NCBI RefSeq assembly: GCF_900142065.1
Contig: NZ_FSRJ01000005.1
Span: forward strand, 124,001 to 188,000
Direction: 5' to 3'
Length of the DNA stretch: 64,000 nucleotides
From: Agromyces cerinus subsp. cerinus
GTDB taxonomy: Bacteria; Actinomycetota; Actinomycetes; Actinomycetales; Microbacteriaceae
Position numbers and translations under genes: made by a program. Position 1 is the first letter of the stretch. Every line of letters begins with the position of its first letter. The notes beneath the pieces are model-generated. The model was not told the DNA's origin. It saw nothing but the letters and a program-made list of their open reading frames with translations, and searched no databases. Positions 1-7,690 of the stretch are shown here, in pieces.

Positions 1-401
1 GGACCGTGCTCGTACAGCGCGCGAGCGAGGTCGGGAAACCGCTCGACCTCGCCGATGACGAGTCGGCGGAGCTTGAGCAGGCGCGGGGTCATCACGACGG
101 CGAGCTCATCGGCGGCGTAGCGGGCGAGGTACCCGGCGACATCACCGTCGGGCGCCGGGTGCTCGTCGTGATCGTGCAGGCCGTCGCCCGCCCCGGCGGT
201 CATCGACGAGACGAGTTCGACGAACAGGGACTCCTTGCTGCCGAAGTGCGCGTATACGGTCTGCTTCGAGACCTCCGACAGCTCGGCGAGCTCGTCCATG
301 CTCGTGCCGAGGAACCCGTTCCGCAGGAAGAGGTCTTCCGCGGCGGCGAGGATGGCGCGGCGCTTCCGCTCCGAACGCGATAGCTCGTTCGTGGTGGCCA
401 T
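1..401 (-). CDS. TetR/AcrR-family transcriptional regulator (partial, C-terminus outside window)
   Basis: The first 133 codons of a TetR-type repressor are present; the rest lies beyond the window edge. The N-terminal helix-turn-helix is clear: an alanine-rich first helix followed by SMDELAELSEVSKQTVYAHF, the classic TetR recognition region, at about residues 28-47. The ATG at 399-401 has an AGGAG-type ribosome binding site just upstream. It is divergent from the alpha/beta hydrolase gene at 501, and the gap between them carries two copies of a 15-bp palindrome, so autoregulation and control of the hydrolase are likely. The ligand is unknown. Confidence 0.88.
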   Translation of the reverse strand, partial: MATTNELSRSERKRRAILAAAEDLFLRNGFLGTSMDELAELSEVSKQTVYAHFGSKESLFVELVSSMTAGAGDGLHDHDEHPAPDGDVAGYLARYAADELAVVMTPRLLKLRRLVIGEVERFPDLARALYEHG

Positions 402-425
402 GGCACTCTCCTCTTGACGCGCAGT

Positions 426-468
426 ACTGGACAGTCTAGTTTGACTGAATCACACTGGTCAGTCCAGT
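426..468. promoter_or_regulatory. Paired palindromic operator, probable TetR binding sites
   Basis: Two 15-bp sites of the form ACTGG-N5-CCAGT occur at 426-440 (ACTGGACAGTCTAGT) and 454-468 (ACTGGTCAGTCCAGT), 28 bp centre to centre. They lie between the divergent TetR gene and the hydrolase gene. A TTGACT hexamer at 441-446 between the sites could be a -35 box for the rightward gene. Binding by the adjacent TetR protein is inferred from position. Confidence 0.65.
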
Positions 469-500
469 TCGAGCATCGTCTCAGGGAAAGAGGAACCGCA

Positions 501-1301
501 ATGTCCGAGTTCGTCGTCTCCACTGCCGGGGATCGCATCGCCTACGACCGCCATGGCGACGGGCCCGCGCTCGTCTTCGTCGCCGGCGCCGGCCCCTGGC
601 GGGCGATCGACCCCGAGACCACCCGCACCGCCGAGCGCCTCGCCGGCCTCGGCGTCACGGCCATCGTCTACGACCGCGTCGGCCGCGGCGAGAGCGCCGC
701 CGACGGCACGATCACCCTCGAACGCGAACTCGCGGCCATCGAGGCGCTGATCGACGCCGCCGGTGGCAGCGCGGTGCTCTGCGGCCACTCCTCCGGCTGC
801 TCCATCTCGCTGCGTGCGGCGGTCGCCGGCCTCGCCGTCGACGGCCTCGCCCTCTGGGAGGCGCCCCTGGCTCCGCCCGACAGCGGCGGGCGCGAATGGG
901 CCGACGAGGTGAACCGCCTGATCGACGCCGGCGACAACGGCGGCGCTCTCGACGCGTACATGCGCGACATGCCGCCCGAGATCCTCGAGATCGTCCGCGG
1001 CATCCCCGCGATGATCGAGCAGGCCCCGAGCCTGCGCCCCGACGGCGAATCGCTCGCCTGGGCCGAGTCCGCGCCGCACGCCGAGCTCTTCGGCGGCATC
1101 CGGGTGCCGGTGCTCGCGATGGTCGGCGAGCAGACCTACGACATCATGACCCCCGCCGCCGAGTCCATCGCCGCGGCGATCCCCGGCGCGACATGGAAGG
1201 CGATGCCGGGAAGCGAGCACGGCTGGGAGCCCGAGTCGATGGCCGCCGAACTCGCCGCGTTCGTGCACGCGGCTGCCGCTCGGCGCGTCGCTCGGGAATA
1301 G
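501..1301 (+). CDS. Alpha/beta-fold hydrolase
   Basis: A 266-aa single-domain hydrolase. The nucleophile elbow GHSSG is at residues 95-99 (Ser97) and the likely catalytic histidine is in GSEHGW near the C-terminus. The oxyanion strand VFVAGAGPW replaces the more usual HG motif. The ATG at 501 is preferred because an AAGAGG ribosome binding site precedes it, although the open frame extends further upstream. It is divergent from a TetR gene with operator-like palindromes in between, so expression is probably induced by that regulator's ligand. The substrate cannot be told from sequence. Confidence 0.85.
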   Translation: MSEFVVSTAGDRIAYDRHGDGPALVFVAGAGPWRAIDPETTRTAERLAGLGVTAIVYDRVGRGESAADGTITLERELAAIEALIDAAGGSAVLCGHSSGCSISLRAAVAGLAVDGLALWEAPLAPPDSGGREWADEVNRLIDAGDNGGALDAYMRDMPPEILEIVRGIPAMIEQAPSLRPDGESLAWAESAPHAELFGGIRVPVLAMVGEQTYDIMTPAAESIAAAIPGATWKAMPGSEHGWEPESMAAELAAFVHAAAARRVARE

Positions 1302-1348
1302 CCGCGGCATCGGCTCGCCCGTCACGCGGCGGGCCGTATCCTGAACCG

Positions 1349-1636
1349 GTGGAGCTCACGTTCGATGGCGAGATCTGGTACTGGCGAGGTCCGGCGCCAT
1401 GGCACTTCGTGACGGTGCCCGACGACGAGAGCGCCGCCATCGAGGCGGTCGCGGCGCTCATCACCTACGGCTGGGGCATGGTCCCCGTCACCGTCCGCAT
1501 CGGCGGCAGCGAATGGCAGAGCTCACTCTGGCCGAAGGACGGCGGCTACATCGTGCCCATCAAGGCGTGGGTGCGCACGGCCGAGCAGCTCGAGGTCGGC
1601 GACACGATCGAGGTGCGCTTGACGGTCGGAGCCTGA
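1349..1636 (+). CDS. DUF1905 domain-containing protein
   Basis: A 95-aa protein that matches the DUF1905 family in length and motifs: an aromatic ELTFDGEIWYWRGPAPWHF start, a central YGWGMVPVTVRIG strand and SLWPKDGGYIVPIKAWVR. The family is a small beta-barrel of unknown biochemical role, often near YdeI-type proteins. The GTG at 1349 starts the conserved domain exactly. It ends 3 bp before the stop of the convergent hydrolase gene at 1640, with no room for a separate terminator. Confidence 0.8.
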   Translation: MELTFDGEIWYWRGPAPWHFVTVPDDESAAIEAVAALITYGWGMVPVTVRIGGSEWQSSLWPKDGGYIVPIKAWVRTAEQLEVGDTIEVRLTVGA

Positions 1637-1639
1637 GCC

Positions 1640-2539
1640 TCAGCGTGCGGCCGCGACCCGTTCGGTTGCACCGGATGCTTCGTCGGCGCCGGATGCTTCG
1701 CGGAGGAACCCGTCGACCGCCGCCGTGAACACCGCCGGATCGTCGAGCCACGGGAAGTGGCCCGCGCCGGGCTGCACGGTGAGTTCGCTGCGCGGCAGCG
1801 ACGCGGCCAGCTCGGCGACCATGGCGGGCGGGGAGTTGAGGTCGGTCTCACCCGCGACGAGCAGCACCGGGGCCGCGAGGTCGGCGAGCGCGGCACGGGT
1901 CGACTCGGGATCGAACGCCCCGTCTGCGGCGAACACGGCCGCCGCCTCGTCGTTGCGATGGCGTTCGTCGGCGGCTCGATGCGCTTGCGCAGAGGCATCC
2001 CACCGCCCGTAGATGAAGGGGTCGATCGCCTGCCAGTCGTCGCTGTCGCCCGCCATGATCGCCTGCAACGCGGCGTATGCCGGGGCGAACCACGGCTCGG
2101 CCGCCCTGAGGCCCGCGACCGAGAGGCGCATCTCGGCGGTCACCGTCAGTCCGAGCGCAGCGGCGCTCGGGGTCACGAGTACGAGCCGTTCGATGCGCTG
2201 CGGGTACCTCGCCGCGTACATGACGGCGAGGTTCGTGCCGGCAGAGTGGCCGAGCACGTCGAGGCGGTCGAACCCGAGGTGCACGCGCAGCGCCTCGAGG
2301 TCGTCGACGAGTCGGTCGCATCGATACGACGACAGGTCGGATGGAGCGTCGGACGCCCCGGTGCCGCGCGGGTCGAACATGAGCAGTCCGCGCTGCGCTG
2401 AGAGGCCTCCGAGGTCGCCCAGATATCGGGAGTCGTGCATCGGGCCGCCGGGCACGCAGACCAGCGGCCGCTCTGCCGCCCCGTCTCCGTGCAGGTGATA
2501 GGCGAGTTCGGTTCCGTCATACGCTGCGAAGGTGGGCAT
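1640..2539 (-). CDS. Alpha/beta hydrolase, proline iminopeptidase-like
   Basis: A 299-aa hydrolase. The oxyanion-hole motif GGPMH is at residues 31-35, the DPRGTGAS turn at about 57-64, the nucleophile elbow GHSAG at 97-101 (Ser99), and the catalytic histidine in GAGHFPWLDDP near the C-terminus. A GGP oxyanion motif with DxRGxG is typical of proline iminopeptidases and related S33 peptidases. The start was placed at the ATG at 2537-2539; about 32 further open codons upstream show no conserved sequence. S33 family membership is fairly sure, the natural substrate is not. Confidence 0.82.
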   Translation of the reverse strand: MPTFAAYDGTELAYHLHGDGAAERPLVCVPGGPMHDSRYLGDLGGLSAQRGLLMFDPRGTGASDAPSDLSSYRCDRLVDDLEALRVHLGFDRLDVLGHSAGTNLAVMYAARYPQRIERLVLVTPSAAALGLTVTAEMRLSVAGLRAAEPWFAPAYAALQAIMAGDSDDWQAIDPFIYGRWDASAQAHRAADERHRNDEAAAVFAADGAFDPESTRAALADLAAPVLLVAGETDLNSPPAMVAELAASLPRSELTVQPGAGHFPWLDDPAVFTAAVDGFLREASGADEASGATERVAAAR

Positions 2540-2729
2540 CCGTTCGATACTCGCAGCTCCCACCGACGGCGGGGGAAATTCTCCACAGGCCCGCGGCGAG
2601 CGCAGCTCGCCCGTCGAAACCTGAGAGAACGCCAAGAGTCCTTACTTTCGACGTCATGATCACGTCACGGCGTCATCTCTCCAGTGAGGCGGTACCCGTC
2701 GTCTCGACCTTCGATCCCCCCGGAGACCA

Positions 2730-4634
2730 GTGAACACCCGAGCTTCCGCGCGCCAGCGCGCCCGTTTCCCCCTGCACACCGTCATCGCCGCGGCATCCGC
2801 GACCGGCCTCGCCCTGATCGGCGCGGTCGCCCTCGGAGCCGCCCCCGCGACGGCCGCGCCACGCGCAGCCGCGGTCGCCCCTGTGCCGTTCTGCCCGCCG
2901 CCCGGCGAGATGCCGGGCATCGGCAACGTGCCCGCCTACACCGACTCCAACGTCGCGGTCTTCGCCGGCGGCGACTACCTCGCGACCGGCAGCGCCGCGG
3001 AGTCCGAGGGCCTGCTGCTCGTGCAGGGCGATGCCGTCTTCGACAAGGCGAACGGCGGCGTGTTCAACGTCGGCAGCGTCGGCGTCGGCTCGGGCATCGT
3101 GCCCCCGGGCGGCACGACCATGCTCGCGGTCGGCGGCGACCTCACCGTCGCACCCACGACGAGCGTGCACGTCGGAGCGAACGTCGACGGCGGCGGTGCG
3201 GTCGCCGCGGGCGGCGCAGCCACGGGCGCCTTCGACCTGTACGGCGCCACGCTCACCGTCGACCTCGGCCGAGCTGCCGCGATGGCCCCGAACGAGGACT
3301 TCCAGTCGGTCGTCGACGGCACCTCGACGACCCTCGGCGCGCTCCCGGCGACCGGCACGACATCGGTCGCGTTCGGGCGCGTGACCTTCACGGGCACTCC
3401 CGGCGACGCGATGCAGGTGTTCGACGTCGACGGCGCGGACCTCGCCTCGACCTTCGAGGTGTTCTTCGAGGCCATCCCCGCCGACGTGCCGATCCTGATC
3501 AACGTGACGGGCGACGACGTGTCGTTCGCCCCGAACTACTTCTCGCTGAACGGCGAGCGCGTCGACGCCTTCTCGAGTCCGAACTTCGGCAACGCGGCAT
3601 CCCGCATCCTCTGGAACGTCACCGACGCCACGTCGCTGCTCCTCGGCGGCTCGAGCCAGTTCATGGGCTCGGTGCTCGCCCCCACCGCGACGACCGAGGT
3701 GACGGCGAGCACGAACGGCAGGATGCACGTCGGCGGCGACCTGACGTACTCGGGCGTCGGCAACGAGCACCACAACTACCCCTGGACCGGCGGCGGTTCG
3801 CTCGGCTGCGGCGGCGGCTTCAGCGCTTCGAAGCTAGTGACCGGCAGCGGCGCGGCGCTCGTGCCGGGCGACACCGTCTTCACGCTCGCCTACGACTCCG
3901 AGCTCGACGGCCGCGAGGTCACCGGCACGCTGTCGCTGCGGGCCGACGGCACCGTCGCGAACGGCCCCCAGGGCCTGCCCGACGGCACCGTGGTGCACCT
4001 CACCGAGGTCGACCTGCCGTCGGTCCCCGGCGTGGAATGGGGCCCCGCGACGATCAGCCCCGAGGTCGTCACGATCGCCTCGGGCGAGGTCGTGCACGTC
4101 ACGGTCACCAACACGGCGAACACGAACGCGCCGAGCGCGGTCGGCGGCTTCTCGGTCGCGAAGGCGCTCGGCGGCGAGGCATCCGCGCTCGTTCCCGAGG
4201 GCACCGAGTACACCGTGCAGTACCGGTACCTGCTCGACGGGGAGCCCGTCACCGGCACCGTGACCGTGCGCGCCGACGGCGTGGTGGTCGACGGCCCGCA
4301 GGGCCTGCCCATCGGCACAGTCGTCGAGTTCACCGAGATCGACCTGCCCGAGATCGACGGCGTGGCGTGGGGCACGCCGGTCTTCAGCCCCGAGACGGTG
4401 ACGATCGCCGACGGCGCGTCGACCCTCGTGACGGTCACCAACACGGCGACGGATGCCCCGGTCGAGCCGACCCCCGTCGACCCGACGCCCGAGACTCCGG
4501 GCGACGGCGCCCAGGGCGGAGGATCGGGTCTCGCGAGCACCGGCGTGCAGGCCGTGCTGCCGGCCCTCCTCGCGGTGCTCCTCGTCGCAGCCGGCATCAC
4601 GGCGCTCGTCGTGCGCCGCCGACGCACCGCCTGA
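2730..4634 (+). CDS. Secreted choice-of-anchor-A family surface protein with two DUF5979 repeats and LAxTG sorting signal
   Basis: A 634-aa exported wall-type protein. It has an N-terminal signal peptide (basic start, hydrophobic stretch, ATAAP cleavage region near residues 40-44). A choice-of-anchor-A type domain follows at about 60-360, recognised by the VFAGGDYL, LLVQGDAVF and GSVLAPTATTEV style strands. Two about 100-residue DUF5979 repeats lie at about 365-462 and 472-570; each has a conserved NGPQGLP or DGPQGLP turn and ends in VTVTNTA. After a proline-rich linker come LASTG (about 600-604), a transmembrane helix and RRRR, the layout of a class E-type sortase substrate. The GTG start has GGAGA 5-6 bp upstream. 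It probably functions on the cell surface; its ligand is unknown. Confidence 0.85.
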   Translation: MNTRASARQRARFPLHTVIAAASATGLALIGAVALGAAPATAAPRAAAVAPVPFCPPPGEMPGIGNVPAYTDSNVAVFAGGDYLATGSAAESEGLLLVQGDAVFDKANGGVFNVGSVGVGSGIVPPGGTTMLAVGGDLTVAPTTSVHVGANVDGGGAVAAGGAATGAFDLYGATLTVDLGRAAAMAPNEDFQSVVDGTSTTLGALPATGTTSVAFGRVTFTGTPGDAMQVFDVDGADLASTFEVFFEAIPADVPILINVTGDDVSFAPNYFSLNGERVDAFSSPNFGNAASRILWNVTDATSLLLGGSSQFMGSVLAPTATTEVTASTNGRMHVGGDLTYSGVGNEHHNYPWTGGGSLGCGGGFSASKLVTGSGAALVPGDTVFTLAYDSELDGREVTGTLSLRADGTVANGPQGLPDGTVVHLTEVDLPSVPGVEWGPATISPEVVTIASGEVVHVTVTNTANTNAPSAVGGFSVAKALGGEASALVPEGTEYTVQYRYLLDGEPVTGTVTVRADGVVVDGPQGLPIGTVVEFTEIDLPEIDGVAWGTPVFSPETVTIADGASTLVTVTNTATDAPVEPTPVDPTPETPGDGAQGGGSGLASTGVQAVLPALLAVLLVAAGITALVVRRRRTA

Positions 4635-4652
4635 CGCGGCGCGCGACACTGA

Positions 4653-4689
4653 GCGGATGCCTCGGGGCTCGCGGCCCCGAGGCATCCGC
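4653..4689. terminator. Bidirectional hairpin terminator
   Basis: A perfect 15-bp inverted repeat (GCGGATGCCTCGGGG and its complement) with a 7-nt loop lies between the convergent surface-protein and LLM-oxidoreductase genes. There is no long T-tract, as is common in actinobacteria. The arms are built from the GGATGCC 7-mer that recurs through this genome. Confidence 0.8.
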
Positions 4690-4716
4690 CCTCGTCATCG
4701 AACCCGGCGGGCGGTC

Positions 4717-5592
4717 TCAGCGCGCGACGATGCCGGCGACCTCGCCGACGGCGCGCATGAACCCCTCGAGGTCGGGCTCGTCGGAGGTCGGCTGCAGCAC
4801 GACCGCGTCGACACCGACGGCGAAGTAGCGCTCGGCGATCTCGGCGACGGCCGAGGCGTCGCCCACGGCGGCCGAGCGCTGGTCTTCGGGCATGTTCCAC
4901 TGCGTGAGCTCGTGCGCGACGCGTGCCTCGGCGTCGCCGCCGCCGAACGCCGCCATGAGGTAGACGACCGACTCACTGCGCCCGTCGCGGCCGGCGGCGG
5001 TGCGGCCGGCGGCGATCGCGGCAAGCGCCTCGGCCGCGCGCTCGACCGTGGTGCCGCCCGTGAGCACAGTGCCGTCGGCGACCTCGCCGGTCAGGTGCAG
5101 CGTCTTCGGGCCCTCACCCGCCGCGTACACGGGCGGTGCGTCGGCGGGCGGCCAGTCGAGCTGCACGCGGTCGAGCTTCACGTAGCGGCCGTCGACTGTG
5201 ACCTCGTCGCCGGCGAGCAGTCGCCGCAGCGCGGGCACGTACTCGCGCATGAGCGTCAGCGGCGATGCCACCCGGCTGCCGGTCTGCGCCATCCAGCGCT
5301 GCACGCCGTGGCCGACCCCCGGCAGCAGTCGGCCAGGGAACATGCGCTCGATGGTCGCGATCTCCATGGCGGTCACGGCGACGTTGCGCAGCGGCATCGG
5401 CGCGACGCCGATGCCGACTCGCAGCCGCTCGGTCCACGCAAGCGCGGCGGCCGCCGTGGCGAACGCCGACTCCTGGAAGCAGTCCTCCCAGAGCCACAGT
5501 TCGGGTACTCCCCCTGCATCGGCCGCCTCGACGGCGGCGCGCAGCCGCTCGGGTGGGAATGCGGGTTGGAAGATCGCTCCGATGCGTCGCAT
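4717..5592 (-). CDS. LLM-class flavin-dependent oxidoreductase
   Basis: A 291-aa protein of the luciferase-like monooxygenase fold. It begins with the beta-1 strand RRIGAIFQP, shows the WLWEDCF region where LLM enzymes bind flavin, and has the GIGVAPMPLRN and LLPGVGHG segments typical of F420- or FMN-dependent members. There is no partner reductase gene nearby. F420 use is plausible for an actinobacterium but cannot be proved here. It ends just left of a strong terminator shared with the convergent surface-protein gene. Confidence 0.85.
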   Translation of the reverse strand: MRRIGAIFQPAFPPERLRAAVEAADAGGVPELWLWEDCFQESAFATAAAALAWTERLRVGIGVAPMPLRNVAVTAMEIATIERMFPGRLLPGVGHGVQRWMAQTGSRVASPLTLMREYVPALRRLLAGDEVTVDGRYVKLDRVQLDWPPADAPPVYAAGEGPKTLHLTGEVADGTVLTGGTTVERAAEALAAIAAGRTAAGRDGRSESVVYLMAAFGGGDAEARVAHELTQWNMPEDQRSAAVGDASAVAEIAERYFAVGVDAVVLQPTSDEPDLEGFMRAVGEVAGIVAR

Positions 5593-5657
5593 GTGCTCAC
5601 TCTGGCACCACCCGCAGACGCCACGAGCGCATGACGCCGGTCGGGCATGATGGGCGC

Positions 5658-6017
5658 ATGAGCGAATCCGTACCGACCGCCGCCCAGGGCGCCCCGATGA
5701 ACTTCCGACTCCTCGGCGTGATCGCCTTCATCATCGGCGCCGCCGCCGTGCTGATGACGCGGCTGCTGAGCCTGATCGCACCGTTGATGATCAGCACCGG
5801 AATGCCGTCGGCGTACTCGCTCATCAGCGGCATGGGCGTGTTCGCCAACGCGCTCTCACTCATCCTCGGCATCGCGGCCCTCGTGCTCGGCCTGATCGTG
5901 CTCCTGCGTCGCGGCGCCCCGAAGGGATTCGCGGCCGCAGGCGCCGCCCTCGGCGGCGCAGAGATCCTGAACGCACTCATCGGGTTCGGCCAGGCGGCGT
6001 TCTACTCCTTCCTCTGA
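5658..6017 (+). CDS. Small integral membrane protein of unknown function
   Basis: A 119-aa protein with three or four hydrophobic segments, at about residues 15-47, 58-80 and 93-119, separated by an RRGAPKG basic turn. No recognised domain can be named. The ATG at 5658 was chosen because the hydrophobic core follows after a short polar leader. It is divergent from the LLM oxidoreductase and is followed 17 bp later by a short perfect hairpin. Confidence 0.65.
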   Translation: MSESVPTAAQGAPMNFRLLGVIAFIIGAAAVLMTRLLSLIAPLMISTGMPSAYSLISGMGVFANALSLILGIAALVLGLIVLLRRGAPKGFAAAGAALGGAEILNALIGFGQAAFYSFL

Positions 6018-6033
6018 CCAGCGCTCCTCCGAT

Positions 6034-6055
6034 GTTTCGACCCAGGTCGAAACAC
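6034..6055. terminator. Short perfect hairpin downstream of the small membrane protein gene
   Basis: TGTTTCGAC and its exact complement are separated by CCAG. It starts 17 bp after the stop codon at 6017. It could be a terminator or an operator; it has a 9-bp stem and no T-tract. Confidence 0.45.
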
Positions 6056-6094
6056 TGGCGAGCGGATGCCCCGGCCCCCGAGTCTGTTCGAGGG

Positions 6095-6113
6095 GGATGC
6101 CGCGGTGGCATCC
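6095..6113. repeat. GGATGCC...GGCATCC inverted pair
   Basis: Two opposed copies of the 7-mer GGATGCC enclose a 5-nt loop, 17 bp upstream of the DUF4287 gene start. This is one of many occurrences of this 7-mer in the window. Confidence 0.5.
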
Positions 6114-6129
6114 GCGAAGGGACCGTCAG

Positions 6130-6420
6130 ATGTCATTCCAGGCCTACCTCGACAACATCGAGAAGAAGACCGGCCTCACGCCGCGCCAGTTCGTCGAGCT
6201 CGCGACCGAGAAGGGGTTCGGCGCGGGAACGAAGGCGACGCCCATCGTGGCGTGGTTGAAAGAGGACTACGGGCTCGGACAGGGGCACGCGATGGCACTC
6301 GTGCACGTCATCACCAAGGGCCCGCAGATCAGCACCAAGCACGTCGGCACCGACGGCGTGCACCGCGATGAGACCGACACGCTCTGGCTCGACGGAGCGG
6401 CGACGAACCCGAACGCGTAG
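6130..6420 (+). CDS. DUF4287 domain-containing protein
   Basis: A 96-aa protein. It opens with SFQAYLDNIEKKTGLTPRQF and carries GFGAGTKATPIVAWLKEDYGLGQGHAMALVHVI, the conserved signature of DUF4287, a small helical family of unknown function common in actinobacteria. The ATG at 6130 starts exactly at the family's N-terminus. The region just upstream holds an inverted GGATGCC pair. It is convergent with the Nudix gene. Confidence 0.85.
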   Translation: MSFQAYLDNIEKKTGLTPRQFVELATEKGFGAGTKATPIVAWLKEDYGLGQGHAMALVHVITKGPQISTKHVGTDGVHRDETDTLWLDGAATNPNA

Positions 6421-6452
6421 CCGAACGACCGGCCGCCTCCGCGCCAGCGGCT

Positions 6453-7130
6453 CTACAGGTCGTCGGGCTCGACGACGCGCTCCTGGTTCCACGGCACAGC
6501 CCAGCCGAGCTCGTCGAACATGCGGGCGAGCACGAGCGCGGTGACACCCCAGACGAGGCGGCCGCCGACCGTGAACGCGGGCGAGCGGTAGGTGCGGTCG
6601 GCGAAGGTGAGCTGCGTGATCGCCCGGTTCGCCGGGTCGAGCATCTCGGCCACGGGCACGCGGAACACGTCGACGGACTCGTCGTGATCGACGGCCGCCA
6701 CCTCCGACGGGCGGGTCCACCACGCGGGCACGGGCGTGACGAGATGCCGGCTCACGGGCACCGGCATGGGCGGCAGCGTGCCGAGCGGCTCGATGCCGTC
6801 GACCTCGACCCCGGTCTCCTCACGGGCCTCGCGGATCGCGGCGGCCACCGGTCCGGCATCGGATGCCTCCAGCCGCCCTCCAGGGAAGGCGATCTGCCCC
6901 GGGTGGCTGCCGAGGGTCGCGGCCCGGCGCAGCAGCAGCACGTCGAGGTCGGCCGCCACCGCTCCGCCGGTGCCGGCGGGCACCGCGTCGAGCACCCCGA
7001 AGAGCACGAGCACCGCGGCCGGGCGCAGCGCCGGGGCATCCGCTCGCCGCTTCGGCTGGTCGAGATGCCACTCGAGCCCGCGCTCGCACAGCGCGATGAG
7101 CTCGGCACGTGCATCGGCGACTACCGGCAT
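6453..7130 (-). CDS. Nudix hydrolase, CoA pyrophosphatase-like
   Basis: A 225-aa Nudix protein. The Nudix box reads GGRLE...REAREETGVEV, preceded by LLRRAATLGSHPGQIAFPGG. The SHPGQIAFPGG lead-in with a spaced Nudix box is characteristic of NudL/YeaB-type CoA diphosphatases, which cleave CoA to phosphopantetheine and 3',5'-ADP. The ATG at 7130 is preferred; the open frame continues about 96 codons upstream into the neighbouring gene without homology. It lies 26 bp after the DoxX-like gene on the same strand and may be cotranscribed with it. Confidence 0.85.
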   Translation of the reverse strand: MPVVADARAELIALCERGLEWHLDQPKRRADAPALRPAAVLVLFGVLDAVPAGTGGAVAADLDVLLLRRAATLGSHPGQIAFPGGRLEASDAGPVAAAIREAREETGVEVDGIEPLGTLPPMPVPVSRHLVTPVPAWWTRPSEVAAVDHDESVDVFRVPVAEMLDPANRAITQLTFADRTYRSPAFTVGGRLVWGVTALVLARMFDELGWAVPWNQERVVEPDDL

Positions 7131-7155
7131 GGCCCCACCCTCTGGGCCACCCACG

Positions 7156-7566
7156 TCAGCGCCGCGCCTCGGCGGTCGACCAGATCGCCAACGCCACGAG
7201 CAACGGCTGGAAGAGCAGACGGATGCCCCGTGCACGATCGGAATCGAGGCCGAATGCGGCTCGCTTCTCGGTGAACTGCGCGATGTTGCCCGGGAACACG
7301 GCGACGAAGAACGCGGCGACGATCCAGCCGATGCGCCGACGATCGCGGGGCAGCGCGACAAGCGCCCCGCCCAGCCCGATCTCGACCGCGCCCGATGCCA
7401 CGACGACGCCGTCGGCATCCATCGGCACCCACGACGGCACTTGCGAGCGGAACTCCTTGCGCGCCCAGAAGAGGTGACTCACCCCGGCGAAGACCAGGCC
7501 CGCGGCGAGCGCGAGACGCGCGATCGTGCGGGGCGTGGTGCTCGTGGGAACGTCGCTGCGTGCCAT
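7156..7566 (-). CDS. DoxX-like four-helix membrane protein
   Basis: A 136-aa protein with four predicted transmembrane helices. Motifs of the DoxX/DUF4870-like superfamily are visible: LAAGLVFAGVSHLFW near the N-terminus, VASGAVEIGLGGAL in the middle and AAFFVAVFPGNIAQF. The ATG at 7566 follows a GGAGG ribosome binding site; the extra ten upstream codons are unlikely to be used. Homologues are small membrane proteins of uncertain role, some linked to redox homeostasis. Confidence 0.75.
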   Translation of the reverse strand: MARSDVPTSTTPRTIARLALAAGLVFAGVSHLFWARKEFRSQVPSWVPMDADGVVVASGAVEIGLGGALVALPRDRRRIGWIVAAFFVAVFPGNIAQFTEKRAAFGLDSDRARGIRLLFQPLLVALAIWSTAEARR

Positions 7567-7625
7567 GTCGACCTCCGGTCCGATATGTACGCCCACCCTA
7601 CGGCGTCGGAATGACGATGAGCGCG

Positions 7626-7665
7626 GCGAACGCCCGACCCCTCGAGAGGAGGGCCGGGCGTTCGC
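7626..7665 (-). terminator. Hairpin terminator after the deacetylase gene
   Basis: GCGAACGCCCG is followed by a loop and its complement CGGGCGTTCGC, extended by a partly paired inner stem. It lies 25 bp beyond the PIG-L gene stop on the minus strand. The arm core GAACGCCCG is shared with the hairpin at 31418; that at 30775 has a close variant. Confidence 0.7.
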
Positions 7666-7690
7666 TGTGCGACGCGTCGCGAGCCGGAAC

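Noticed and set aside
2684..4828. 714-codon arginine-rich plus frame overlapping the surface protein
   Set aside because: Out-of-frame shadow; the other frame has signal peptide, repeats and sorting signal.
7131..7418. N-terminal extension of the Nudix protein
   Set aside because: It would run through the DoxX-like gene, and the extra residues are low-complexity Ser/Arg.
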